Assembly (NCBI RefSeq): GCF_937981295.1
Contig: NZ_CALJPC010000046.1
Location: 1-36,059 of the forward strand
DNA length: 36,059 nt
Reading direction: 5' to 3'
Origin: an uncultured Campylobacter sp.
Lineage (GTDB): Bacteria > Campylobacterota > Campylobacteria > Campylobacterales > Campylobacteraceae
Part shown: positions 17,630 through 25,420 of the stretch, in pieces
Position numbering within the stretch: position 1 is the stretch's first letter
Layout: each line of letters starts with the position of its first letter
The notes under the pieces: generated by a model
The model's database searches: none
Seen by the model: only the letters and a program-made list of their open reading frames with translations
What the model was told of the DNA's origin: nothing
Program-made: the position numbers and the translations under genes

Positions 17630-18604
17630 CTAGATAAAAACCGTATAGTCCTTTTTAATATAGTCTATATTTATATTTTTCTGTAGAAAATACTCTCTAA
17701 CTTCGTCGTAAATTTCACTGCTATACAAATAAATCAAATAGTAGTGTGCCGATACGACAACGGAATAATATAAATATCCGCCATGCCACGGCTCATCTAC
17801 TTTTATAAATGGAAAAATTTTAAATCCTTTTATGCCTTTATTTATGCAAAAATACACGACGAATTTTATAAATATATTCGCCACATACATGCAAAGCAAA
17901 AATACAAAGAAAAAACCTAACGAGCCGACACAAAATATAGCCAACACTATAAAAGATGGGGTTCTAAAATTTTGCGTGGAAAAGTTTTTGCATAATTTAT
18001 CCTTTTCCACCTTGCACTGCCTTTTAACGACCCCTTTATCTAAAAATTCTATATATTGATCGGTAAATCTTATTTCGCGTTTATTGCGTATCGCGGTAAA
18101 GATATATGTAATAACGGAGATTAGTAATATCATTATACAGGCTTCTAAATAATCGTCTACATATATATGCCCAAAATCTACAATATCCCAAATAAAAGAT
18201 ATTAGAAGACCTGATACCTGAAGAAATACAAGAAGATGGGCATAAACAAAAAACTTTTCATAATTTTTGATTACTATCGGATCTTTGTTGTAGTCTCTAG
18301 CCTTAGAATTTTTAAATAAAGTAGCATTGTTTGGATCTAAATTTTGAAATTTTCTATCGCGCTCCATGTTTAAATTTAGACCGTCTGAATTTTGATCATT
18401 AGAATTTAAAGCCTTGGAATTTGTAATATTTAAATCTGAGGCATTGAAATTTGAAGCATTTGAATTTGAGGTATCGGATTCTGAAGTATCAAAATTTAAG
18501 GCATCAGAATTTTGAGCATTAAAATCTTCTTGCGAGCCTTGCTCTAAATTTTGACGTCGTTCGTTTAGAATTTTCTTTAGCTCTTCGAGCTTTGCTTCGT
18601 TCAT
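17630..18604 (-). CDS. Four-helix membrane protein with a pentapeptide low-complexity N-terminus, unknown function
   Basis: 324 residues. Residues 1-27 are a charged helix (LEELKKILNERRQNLEQ); 28-79 are a low-complexity tract encoded by a 15-bp periodic repeat; then two transmembrane helices (FVYAHLLVFLQVSGLLISFI and LEACIMILLISVITYIFTAI), a soluble block (EIRFTDQYIEFLDKGVVK), two more helices (SFIVLAIFCVGSLGFFFVFLL; YVANIFIKFVVYFCI) and a C-terminal block ending EVREYFLQKNINIDYIKKDY. The order helix pair, small beta-rich block, helix pair recalls YcxB/PH-like membrane proteins, a weak resemblance. Much more AT-rich than flanking genes. A decayed paralog lies upstream (18782-19659) and a 60-codon gene ends two bases before its ATG. 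Confidence 0.7.
   Translation of the reverse strand: MNEAKLEELKKILNERRQNLEQGSQEDFNAQNSDALNFDTSESDTSNSNASNFNASDLNITNSKALNSNDQNSDGLNLNMERDRKFQNLDPNNATLFKNSKARDYNKDPIVIKNYEKFFVYAHLLVFLQVSGLLISFIWDIVDFGHIYVDDYLEACIMILLISVITYIFTAIRNKREIRFTDQYIEFLDKGVVKRQCKVEKDKLCKNFSTQNFRTPSFIVLAIFCVGSLGFFFVFLLCMYVANIFIKFVVYFCINKGIKGFKIFPFIKVDEPWHGGYLYYSVVVSAHYYLIYLYSSEIYDEVREYFLQKNINIDYIKKDYTVFI
18368..18527 (-). repeat. 15-bp periodic coding repeat
   Basis: Core hexamers (GAATTT, AAATTT and one- or two-base variants) start at 18387, 18402, 18417, 18432, 18447, 18462, 18477, 18492, 18507 and 18522: ten positions on an exact 15-bp grid. It encodes five-residue units such as NASNF, NASDL, NITNS and KALNS. It is not the A(N/D)LxX repeat of pentapeptide beta-helix proteins. 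The decayed paralog upstream lacks most of it. Confidence 0.85.
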
Positions 18605-18606
18605 CC

Positions 18607-18789
18607 TTATCCCTCACTAGCGATTTCGAAAGCTTGCCTATTTTGCCTTTTGTAGCTTAAGTGGATATTAAATTTACGAAACATAGCTTCAATTATATTA
18701 CAAAATAGCAGAGCACTATCTTTAAATTTTACAAATTCTTTTTCTGCGCGATCAAGCTCAATTTGCGCATTTAATTCTCTCTTATCCAT
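18607..18789 (-). CDS. Small charged ORF between membrane-protein paralogs
   Basis: 60 residues, hydrophilic and helical at the start (MDKRELNAQIELDRAEKEFVKF), with a basic C-terminal half (LSYKRQNRQAF). Its ATG overlaps the stop of the upstream paralog (ATGGATAA) and its stop is two bases before the ATG of the 324-residue protein, so it looks like a co-translated member of the block. The 3' part of a second, broken copy is found at 19660-19750, ahead of the decayed paralog, which supports it as a real repeated unit. No known family recognised. Confidence 0.55.
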   Translation of the reverse strand: MDKRELNAQIELDRAEKEFVKFKDSALLFCNIIEAMFRKFNIHLSYKRQNRQAFEIASEG

Positions 18790-19659
18790 GTTTAAACTCC
18801 TTGTGAAATATCATAAATTCTTTTCTAACATTATCTATATTAATACTCTTATGTAATAAAAAGTATCTCCTTAATTCCGAATAATCTTTATTGGAATTTA
18901 TAAAAATATTTATTATGATGCCATCTTTAGAATATATTGCCAAACGATCATATATTTTGTTTGCTTCCAAGCCGCCAATTACAGTACAAATTAAATTCTT
19001 TGGAAGAATGAATATTGTGGCCAACAATATAAATACAACTATAAAGTCTTTAAAAACAAATAAGATCATTGTTATTATGGTAGCGAATATACAGAAATAG
19101 AAGAGTTCTTTTGAAATTGGAAAATATTCTGGTGTAGAAGTCCTAGTATCCATATTTTTAGATATCTTAATAATTTCATCTAGATTTATTCGGAAGATTT
19201 TTATTCCTTCGGCTTCTACCGAAATAAATTTTTCGTTAAAAATTATAAAGCGCCTATTAAATGGTTTATCGCGCTCAATAATTCTAATAAATGGAATAAT
19301 AGTGCAAAAAATAATGAAAAAATAAGAATCTTCTGATTCGGAAAATTTTTCAATACCAAAATTAGACAACATTCCTGTTTGAGAAAGTATTATGATCAAT
19401 ATTAATATACAAAATTGGAAAAAAACCTATTAAAGCACTAAAATCCTTTATTATTAACTCTTTTTTACAATGGGTCTTCATATTTATATTGGAATTTCTA
19501 TCATTAAAATTTCTAGACAATTTTTTAGTTCCAGATTCCGCTTATTTGAATTGGGCATTTTAAGCTTTCAAGATTAAAACTATTTCCAGAGCTCTGCTCC
19601 ACATTTTGACGTCGTTCATTTAGAATTTTCTTTAACTCTTTGGGCTTTGCTTCGTTCAT
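18782..19659 (-). pseudogene. Frameshifted paralog of the neighbouring four-helix membrane protein
   Basis: The original start is the ATG at 19657-19659, which reads MNEAKPKELKKILNERRQN, nearly identical to the start of the 324-residue protein. That frame stops after 44 codons near 19528. The homologous sequence continues in another frame (RNFNDRNSNINMK...KELIIKDFSALIG), then shifts again at a run of seven T (minus strand, about 19418-19424) into the long frame that ends at 18782. That frame carries the matching C-terminus (ELRRYFLLHKSINIDNVRKEF). Losing one T would join the last two frames. The 205-codon frame beginning at a TTG (19399) is therefore a fragment, not a complete gene. Alternatively the T run could be phase-variable, but at least one further break lies upstream. 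Confidence 0.7.
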
Positions 19660-19750
19660 CCTTATCCCTCGCTAGCGATCTTAAGCGATTTTGTATTTTA
19701 CTTCTCTGTCGCTTGGGATAGTATTAAATTTAAAGCTACTTCACTTGCCT
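19660..19750 (-). pseudogene. Remnant of a second copy of the 60-codon gene
   Basis: The minus strand ahead of the decayed paralog ends in codons for KIASEG, stop, GG, ATG, matching EIASEG, stop, GG, ATG at the intact gene. Further upstream the DNA GAAGTAGCTTTAAATTTAAT parallels GAAGCTATGTTTCGTAAATTTAAT of the intact gene. An in-frame stop and small indels break it. The 5' half is not detectable, so the duplication boundary lies near here. Confidence 0.55.
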
Positions 19751-19805
19751 GACCCAAGCATTTTGGAATTTGTCTATCGAGGTAAAATTTATAAAATTGG
19801 AAGAT

Positions 19806-19836
19806 AAATTTAAGCGGGAAAAACCCGCTTAAATTT
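19806..19836 (-). terminator. Hairpin at the end of the frd operon
   Basis: AAATTTAAGCGGG and CCCGCTTAAATTT form a 13-bp perfect stem with a 5-base loop, beginning at the frdB stop. On the minus strand it is followed by an A/T-rich stretch, but not by a clean T run. Both arm ends are AAATTT. Confidence 0.65.
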
Positions 19837-20573
19837 TATTTGCCGCAGCCGCATTTGCCCTGAGCGGCAAGCTTGCGGCGGACATAGGCGATTTTGCTTT
19901 GAAGCGGAAGATGCTTAGGGCAGTGATCCTCGCAGCCTAGCAGTGTCATACAGCCAAATACTCCGTCATCATCGCCGATCAGCTCGTAAAAATCGGCGTC
20001 GCTGCGTTTATCCAGCGCATCGATCTGAAAGCGCGCTACGCGGTTAATACCGACGGCGCCAATATAATCCTTTCGCATTATCGCTACGCCGCATGCAGCT
20101 ACGCAGATACCGCACTCGATGCAGCGATCCAGCTCGAAAACCTCCTGCGCGACCTCCGGCTCGACTTTCTCCTCAAGCTTGGAGATATCGGTCTCGTGGT
20201 CGGTGTGGATCCAACTCTCTACGCGTTTGCTCATCGCGTTCATCCAGTTGCCCGTATCGACGCTTAGATCTTTTAGCAGTTTGAAAACCGGAAGTGGCAT
20301 AAGCTCGATCACGCCGTCCGGATAGTCCTTGGTAAGCGTGCGGCACGCAAGTTGCGGCTTGCCATTTACGAGCATACCGCAGCTGCCGCAGATACCCGCG
20401 CGGCAAACGAAATCGAAGCTTAGCTCGGGATCAAATTTCTCACGAATCACGTTAAGCGCGATAAACAGCGTCATTCCGTCGGTCTCTTCAAGCTCGTAAG
20501 TAGCGAAGTGCGGCTTTGAAATTTTGCTTAGCGGATTATACTTAAATGCCTTTATTGTTATTTTTCTACTCAT
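19836..20573 (-). CDS. frdB: Fumarate reductase iron-sulfur subunit
   Basis: Electron-transfer subunit of quinol:fumarate reductase; 245 residues, on the cytoplasmic face of the membrane. The [2Fe-2S] cysteines are C57, C62, C65 and C77, the same numbers as in W. succinogenes FrdB. The second region has C151-C154-C157-C161 (CIECGICVAAC) and C208, C214, C218 (CMTLLGCEDHCPKH) for the [4Fe-4S] and [3Fe-4S] clusters. The ATG overlaps the last eight bases of frdA, so translation is coupled. A hairpin at its stop closes the operon. The tail ends in GKCGCGK, two extra cysteines not needed for the clusters. Confidence 0.95.
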   Translation of the reverse strand: MSRKITIKAFKYNPLSKISKPHFATYELEETDGMTLFIALNVIREKFDPELSFDFVCRAGICGSCGMLVNGKPQLACRTLTKDYPDGVIELMPLPVFKLLKDLSVDTGNWMNAMSKRVESWIHTDHETDISKLEEKVEPEVAQEVFELDRCIECGICVAACGVAIMRKDYIGAVGINRVARFQIDALDKRSDADFYELIGDDDGVFGCMTLLGCEDHCPKHLPLQSKIAYVRRKLAAQGKCGCGK

Positions 20574-22584
20574 ATCCTATACCTGCTCTTTCGTTAGGTG
20601 CTTTATATTTTGGCTGCAATTCATAATGCATCAATGCCTCTTGAATTTCATATCTGCCTTTGCCCTCGGCTTGCATTTTCTCGCGAATTTCATCGACCTC
20701 TTTTTGGCGCACGGCGCTGTCTGGATGCTCGATGATATTGCCTTTGGCGCCGTATCCGCGGAATGCAGGCGGCATCTCCATCTTCATAATATCAAGCGGC
20801 TCGTAGCTTAGAGTAGGCATAGTATCGCCCTCTTTCCAGTTTGCAAGCGTTCGTTTTAGCCAGTTTAGATCGTCGCGTTTCGGATAATCCTCGCGGAAGT
20901 GTGCGCCGCGGCTTTCGGTGCGATCAAGCGCACCCTTGGCGATACAAAGCGCAAGCTTTAGCATCTTCGGTACGCGGTAAGCCTCCTCAAGCTCAGGATT
21001 TCCGAAAAGCTCTTTATTGCTTACTTTGACGTCCAAGGACTGCTTGTAAAGCTCCTCGAGCTCTTTTACGGCTTTGGCTAATCCCTCGCCGGTACGGAAG
21101 ATCGCGCAGTGCTCCCACATAACGTCTTTCATCTTGTTTTTAATCTCGAATACGTTAAATTTACCCTCTTTTTCAAGCAGGCTTTTCATATAGTTTTGCT
21201 CTTTATCTACGAATTTTTGTATATCGTGCGTATTGATATCGACGTCGTGTCCTTGGCAATACTCAGCAAAATACTCGCCCACGATCATTCCTGCGACGAC
21301 GGTTTCGGCGACGGAATTTCCGCCTAAGCGATTAAAGCCGTGCATATCCCAGCACGCAGCCTCACCAGCGCTGAATAGTCCCGCCAAAGTCGGACTCTCG
21401 CCCGTAGCTTTTGTTTTGATGCCGCCCATTGAGTAGTGCTGCATAGGAAGGATCGGAGCCCAGCCCTTGCCGCGCTTCCTGCCCTGCTCGTCGGTTATTA
21501 CCTCGGTGTCGGCAGGATCGATGCCGTTGAAAATTTCGCAAATTTCTTGCACGTCGCGTAAATTTTTCTCGATATGCTCGCGTCCGAGGATCGAGATATC
21601 AAGCCAAACGTGCTCGCCGTAAGGGCTTTTGACGCCCTTGCCTTTTCTTATATGCTCCATTATGCGACGGCTTACGACGTCGCGGCTAGCAAGCTCCTTT
21701 TTCTCCGGCTCATAATCCGGCATAAAGCGATAGCCGTCCACATCGCGTAAAATTCCGCCGTCGCCGCGGCAACCCTCAGTAAGTAAAATTCCGCTCGGAA
21801 CGATAGGGGTCGGGTGAAATTGCACCGCTTCCATATTTCCAAGCTGCGCGACGCCCGTCTCAAGCGCAATAGCTGCGCCGATGCCCTCGCAAACGACGGC
21901 GTTTGTGGTGTGTTTATACACTCTACCGTAGCCGCCGGTAGCGATCAACGTACCTTTTGATACGTATGCGCTAATTTCGCCGGTAACCAAATCACGCACG
22001 ATTGCGCCATAGCAGCGGTTATTTGCGTGAATTAGCGCGATCGCTTCCTTGCGATCGTGGATATCGACGTTATGTTTTAGCGCTTCGTTTGCAACGGCAA
22101 AAAGCATCGTATGTCCCGTAGCATCGGCGGTATAGCAGGTTCGCCATTTTTTCGTACCGCCAAAGTCGCGGCTATGGATAAGTCCGTGAACCTCATCTTT
22201 TTCGGTGATCGTGGTTTTTTGAGCATTGATAATAGCGCTTCGCTCGCCTCTAGTAATTCTAGTCCAAGGAACGCCCCAGCCCGCAAGCTCGCGGATCGCC
22301 TTAGGCGCCGTTTGCGCAAACATCCTAGCGACATCCTGATCGCAGCCCCAGTCGCTTCCTTTTACCGTATCGGCAAAGTGCACGTCCTCGTTATCGCCCT
22401 CGCTCATTTTGGAATTTCCCAGAGACGCTTGCATGCCACCTTGAGCTGCCGCAGAGTGCGAGCGCTTAACGGGGATCAGACTCAAAACGATGGTGCTAAG
22501 CCCCTTCTCGCCGGTAGCGATCGCAGCTCTTAAGCCCGCCAAACCGCCGCCAATAACTAAAGAATCGCAATATATTACATTCAT
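20566..22584 (-). CDS. frdA: Fumarate reductase flavoprotein subunit
   Basis: Catalytic subunit that reduces fumarate to succinate with electrons from menaquinol, letting the cell use fumarate as terminal electron acceptor; in campylobacters the same complex can also oxidise succinate. 672 residues. FAD fold GGGLAGLRAA (12-21), covalent FAD histidine H43 in KRSHSAAAQGG, active-site block HPTPIVPSGILLTEGCRGDGG, and GGIKTKATGESPTLAGLFSAGEAA near the C-terminal part of the FAD domain. The start follows GGGAG, ten bases after the frdC stop. Order frdC-frdA-frdB is that of W. succinogenes and C. jejuni. Confidence 0.96.
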   Translation of the reverse strand: MNVIYCDSLVIGGGLAGLRAAIATGEKGLSTIVLSLIPVKRSHSAAAQGGMQASLGNSKMSEGDNEDVHFADTVKGSDWGCDQDVARMFAQTAPKAIRELAGWGVPWTRITRGERSAIINAQKTTITEKDEVHGLIHSRDFGGTKKWRTCYTADATGHTMLFAVANEALKHNVDIHDRKEAIALIHANNRCYGAIVRDLVTGEISAYVSKGTLIATGGYGRVYKHTTNAVVCEGIGAAIALETGVAQLGNMEAVQFHPTPIVPSGILLTEGCRGDGGILRDVDGYRFMPDYEPEKKELASRDVVSRRIMEHIRKGKGVKSPYGEHVWLDISILGREHIEKNLRDVQEICEIFNGIDPADTEVITDEQGRKRGKGWAPILPMQHYSMGGIKTKATGESPTLAGLFSAGEAACWDMHGFNRLGGNSVAETVVAGMIVGEYFAEYCQGHDVDINTHDIQKFVDKEQNYMKSLLEKEGKFNVFEIKNKMKDVMWEHCAIFRTGEGLAKAVKELEELYKQSLDVKVSNKELFGNPELEEAYRVPKMLKLALCIAKGALDRTESRGAHFREDYPKRDDLNWLKRTLANWKEGDTMPTLSYEPLDIMKMEMPPAFRGYGAKGNIIEHPDSAVRQKEVDEIREKMQAEGKGRYEIQEALMHYELQPKYKAPNERAGIGYE

Positions 22585-22594
22585 CCTAAGCTCC

Positions 22595-23278
22595 CTATTC
22601 TAAACTTAACCATTTGAAATCGGCGATTATCGAAAGCAAGAAAAATGCGCCCCAAACGATAAAAACCGCTTTTTTAATAAAGGCTCTTTTCCTTTGAATT
22701 TCAGCCTTTGTGCCGTCTATGCTGATCCATTTCATATAAAGTCTATAAATTCCAATACTAGCGTGAGTTACTACGAAAATCAATAAAACAAAATAAAATA
22801 GATGAAGCTGTCCGAATCGCGCGATAGCAAGATCTGCAGTAATTTTCGGACCGAATACGATCATTAAAATATGAGCCGCCGCAAAGAAGAATAGGAAAAA
22901 TCCCGTCCAAAACTGAAACCACCAAAGCGTTGTATCGCAATGCTTCATTCGCATTTTGTGCGCTTTAAACGCCCTATAAGCGGCGTAATTAGCTGGAAAT
23001 TTTCTCATCGCCAAAAACGCGTGAACTACGAAAATCACAAAAATTACAAAAGCGACGATGTTTGTAACGAAATAAATTCCGCCCGGTTCGGCGAAATGTA
23101 CGACGCCCTCAAACGCGCCCTTACCGATCAAAATCGTGCCGGTAAATATCATATGACACAGCATAAAACAGGCCAAAATCAGCCCGCTGATGCTTTGCGC
23201 CACGTCTTGCAAAGCCATAATGCGGCTTTTTTTGCCGTCTATGGATCTGCCCGTAAAGCCTTCAATGCGACCTAGCAT
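22595..23278 (-). CDS. frdC: Fumarate reductase dihaem cytochrome b subunit
   Basis: Membrane anchor that binds menaquinol and two b haems. 227 residues, about 30 fewer than W. succinogenes FrdC. Five hydrophobic helices can be drawn. The four expected haem-ligand histidines are H42 (LCHMIF), H86 (VVHAFL), H136 (AAHILM) and H172 (VTHASIGIYRLYMKW), with spacings close to H44/H93/H143/H182 of W. succinogenes. Two residues before the last ligand this protein has Val170, where I recall W. succinogenes having the proton-pathway glutamate E180. AAGGAG precedes the ATG. First gene of the operon. Confidence 0.93.
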   Translation of the reverse strand: MLGRIEGFTGRSIDGKKSRIMALQDVAQSISGLILACFMLCHMIFTGTILIGKGAFEGVVHFAEPGGIYFVTNIVAFVIFVIFVVHAFLAMRKFPANYAAYRAFKAHKMRMKHCDTTLWWFQFWTGFFLFFFAAAHILMIVFGPKITADLAIARFGQLHLFYFVLLIFVVTHASIGIYRLYMKWISIDGTKAEIQRKRAFIKKAVFIVWGAFFLLSIIADFKWLSLE

Positions 23279-23299
23279 AGGTTCTCCTTAAAAAAGATG

Positions 23300-23305
23300 A
23301 TTATA
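23300..23305 (-). promoter_or_regulatory. Candidate -10 box for frdCAB
   Basis: The minus strand reads GATTTATAATCATC about 22 bases before the frdC ATG. A second TATAAT lies at 23344-23349 within a T-rich stretch. Either could be used; spacing to the AAGGAG favours the distal one if a normal leader is required. Confidence 0.4.
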
Positions 23306-23372
23306 AATCCCCGCTAAACGAAAATTTACATTTTTGTAAAGAGATTATATTACTTTTTAACTTTAGATTAAT

Positions 23373-24191
23373 TTAATTTCTGCAAATTAGTTTTTTCTTC
23401 AAAGACTGCTTTAAGAAAACTGCTATCAAAAACATTACTAAAGATAAAATTTGCCCCATCGATAAATTTAAAAATACAAAGCCAAGCCCATCGTCCGGCT
23501 GCCTAAAAAATTCCACGAAAAATCTAAACGCCGTGTATAGCATCGCATACAGACATATCAACTCGCCGTTAAATTTCTTAAATTTACGGTAGAAAAATAA
23601 AATCACGAAAATTACCAGTCCCTCCAAAACCGCCTCGTAAAGCTGGCTTGGATGGCGCAGCGTGCCGCCTACCAAAATCCCCCATGGCTCGGTCGTTTCG
23701 CGCCCGAAAAGCTCCTGATTTAAAAAATTTCCCACGCGCCCGAAAAAATATCCAATCGGCACGCTAAGTGCCACGAGATCGAGCAGCGCCCACATATCGG
23801 TTTTAAATTTTTTGCAAAACCAAACCGTCGCGATCACGAATCCGACGACCGCGCCGTGATAGCTCATACCGCGGATACCCACGAACTCGCCGTTATGAAA
23901 GGGGTTAAAAATTTGCCACGGATGGCTGAAATACCACGCCGCCTCGCCCGAATAGATCGCGATGTATCCTAACCGCGCGCCCAAAATGACGCCCACTTCG
24001 ACCCAGATAAAGTAGTGATCGAGCATCTTATCGCTGAAGTCAAGGCCGTCTTTTCGCACGAAATATTTGGCGATAAATAGCGCCGTAAGCAGCGCCAAAA
24101 CATACATAATGCCGTACCAGTGCACGTTTATGCCAAACGCGCTGAACGCCACGGGATCAAAGTGAGCGTAAATTTCGTTCCAGTAATTCAA
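23373..24191 (-). CDS. lgt: Prolipoprotein diacylglyceryl transferase
   Basis: Inner-membrane enzyme that attaches diacylglycerol from phosphatidylglycerol to the lipobox cysteine of prolipoproteins. 272 residues with about seven hydrophobic segments. Family residues: YG pair in HWYGIMY, H112 in GMSYHGAVVG, and the signature GRVGNFLNQELFGR with R152, N155 and E160; RHPSQLYEA follows. The start is TTG, with AAGGA six bases upstream and no ATG nearby that keeps the N-terminal helix. The H-G-A-V version of the usual H-G-G motif is a small variation. It stands apart from frdCAB by about 95 bp. Confidence 0.93.
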   Translation of the reverse strand: MNYWNEIYAHFDPVAFSAFGINVHWYGIMYVLALLTALFIAKYFVRKDGLDFSDKMLDHYFIWVEVGVILGARLGYIAIYSGEAAWYFSHPWQIFNPFHNGEFVGIRGMSYHGAVVGFVIATVWFCKKFKTDMWALLDLVALSVPIGYFFGRVGNFLNQELFGRETTEPWGILVGGTLRHPSQLYEAVLEGLVIFVILFFYRKFKKFNGELICLYAMLYTAFRFFVEFFRQPDDGLGFVFLNLSMGQILSLVMFLIAVFLKQSLKKKLICRN

Positions 24192-24861
24192 ATTTTTCCT
24201 TTGTTTTAAATTTTAAAATTTAACGGCGCGCATCGGACGCTGCGTGACGCATGCTCGGTAAAAGACGCAGGGCGGCGCAAGTGCTAGGCGCCAAACTTAG
24301 TTTTCGAACGCTCGATCGCACGCGCGAAACACGTAAGACGCAAATCCTAGCGATAGCGTCAAACGATGCACAGACCACCTCGCATGAAATTTCAAGCGAC
24401 GACGCCAGATGGGACGCAAGGCGCCTCACGTAAAATTCCAAATGACTATGCCAGACGACATACAAAGCGACACGCAAAACGCCAAAGCGCAAAGTGGCGC
24501 GACGCGGACAAAGCACGCAGCACCCTAATGCAGGCGGCGCAAAATGAGAGCACCGGACGCCTAGAAAAACTCGCAGTGCGCGCAAAACAAACGTCGAACG
24601 GCACATGCGCAAAATACTGAATGCCGCGCAGAATTCAAAAATGACGCGCGATACGACAAACGCCGACGCACAAAACAGCAAGGCAGGCACTTTACATCCG
24701 CACAGATAACGCAGATAAATTTCGCCCGTCTTGCTTAGCTTGTCGCGCCCGCAGGAGCTGTACCGACTACAGCTCAAGGATTTCGAGCTCCAAACCCTAT
24801 CTCTACATAGCGCTTTTCTATGCCGAACATGCAAAAATGCCGAGCGCGCGCGTTCTAAATT
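24192..24861. other. Gene-free GC-rich region
   Basis: About 670 bp with no gene I can support. A 204-codon minus-strand frame (24220-24834) is open, but its product is a Cys/Arg-rich mosaic with no domain and no good ribosome site. On the plus strand there are many gacgc/acgcaaa words in loose repetition. Its texture, few AAATTT motifs and many GACGC words, differs from the other gaps. Confidence 0.5.
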
Positions 24862-25401
24862 TTAAATTCCAAGCCCCAGCGTCTCTTTAACCACGCGGCA
24901 AAAATCCGCCAAAAACCACCCGAGCGCCTTGTAGTAGCTGCTTTTAGCGTTTATCTGCACGTGCGTAGCAAGCGCGGAAAAGCTAGGAATGATAAATTGC
25001 GCCAGATATAGCGTCAAAATTTTATGCGATTTCGCGTCCGTGTTTTGCTTAAAAATCATGGCAAGCAGCGCTAGCATATTTGCCGCGTGAGCGCTTTTAA
25101 GCTCCGCAAAAGGCTTTTTGAAGCGGCATTTTTCATAAAATAGCTCCACTTCGCTTTCGCTTATGAGCTTGAAAAAGTCCATCTCAAACGCCTCTTTTAG
25201 CGCCTCAAAATCACGCCCGAGCGCCGCATAGTCCTCGCCCTGCACCCTCTGCCAAAGCTCGTGGCCGTTTTTGTTCTCGATATTTTTATTTACGATGATC
25301 CAGTTTTTGCCCAAGCCGCGCAACTTCTGCTCATCTATCACGCCTTTAAAATTCGTCGCAAAGATTATGCAGATCACCGAGTATAGCTCGCCTAATTTCA
25401 T
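24862..25401 (-). CDS. Hypothetical all-helical cytoplasmic protein
   Basis: 179 residues, no signal peptide or membrane helix. The N-terminal part has MKLGELYSVICIIFATNFKGVID; the C-terminal half is helical (AANMLALLAMIFKQ, YLAQFIIPSFSALATHVQINAKSSYYKALGWFL). The pattern near the end faintly recalls the last helices of TorD-type chaperones, but no TorD signature is present, so I assign no function. The ATG is preceded by AAGGAAAAAG and lies 19 bases after dinB, so it is likely the last gene of the HIT-WG-ribBA-dinB string. Confidence 0.65.
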   Translation of the reverse strand: MKLGELYSVICIIFATNFKGVIDEQKLRGLGKNWIIVNKNIENKNGHELWQRVQGEDYAALGRDFEALKEAFEMDFFKLISESEVELFYEKCRFKKPFAELKSAHAANMLALLAMIFKQNTDAKSHKILTLYLAQFIIPSFSALATHVQINAKSSYYKALGWFLADFCRVVKETLGLGI

Positions 25402-25420
25402 CTTTTTCCTTTAAATTTAA

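Noticed and set aside
18368..18527. 15-bp periodic tract considered as a CRISPR or as a pentapeptide-repeat beta-helix
   Set aside because: Units are contiguous without unique spacers, and the residues do not follow the A(N/D)LxX pattern.
18782..19399. 205-codon TTG-started membrane protein as a complete gene
   Set aside because: Homology to the neighbour begins 260 bases upstream at a good ATG but is interrupted by frameshifts; the TTG lies in the middle of a transmembrane helix.
24220..24834. 204-codon minus-strand open frame after lgt
   Set aside because: Composition is a Cys/Arg/Ser/Leu mosaic with no domain, no ribosome site and no support from neighbours; long GC-rich gaps produce such frames by chance.
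24862..25401. Naming the 179-residue gene a TorD-type chaperone
   Set aside because: Only a loose helical resemblance near the C-terminus; the TorD signature is missing and no molybdoenzyme gene is nearby.
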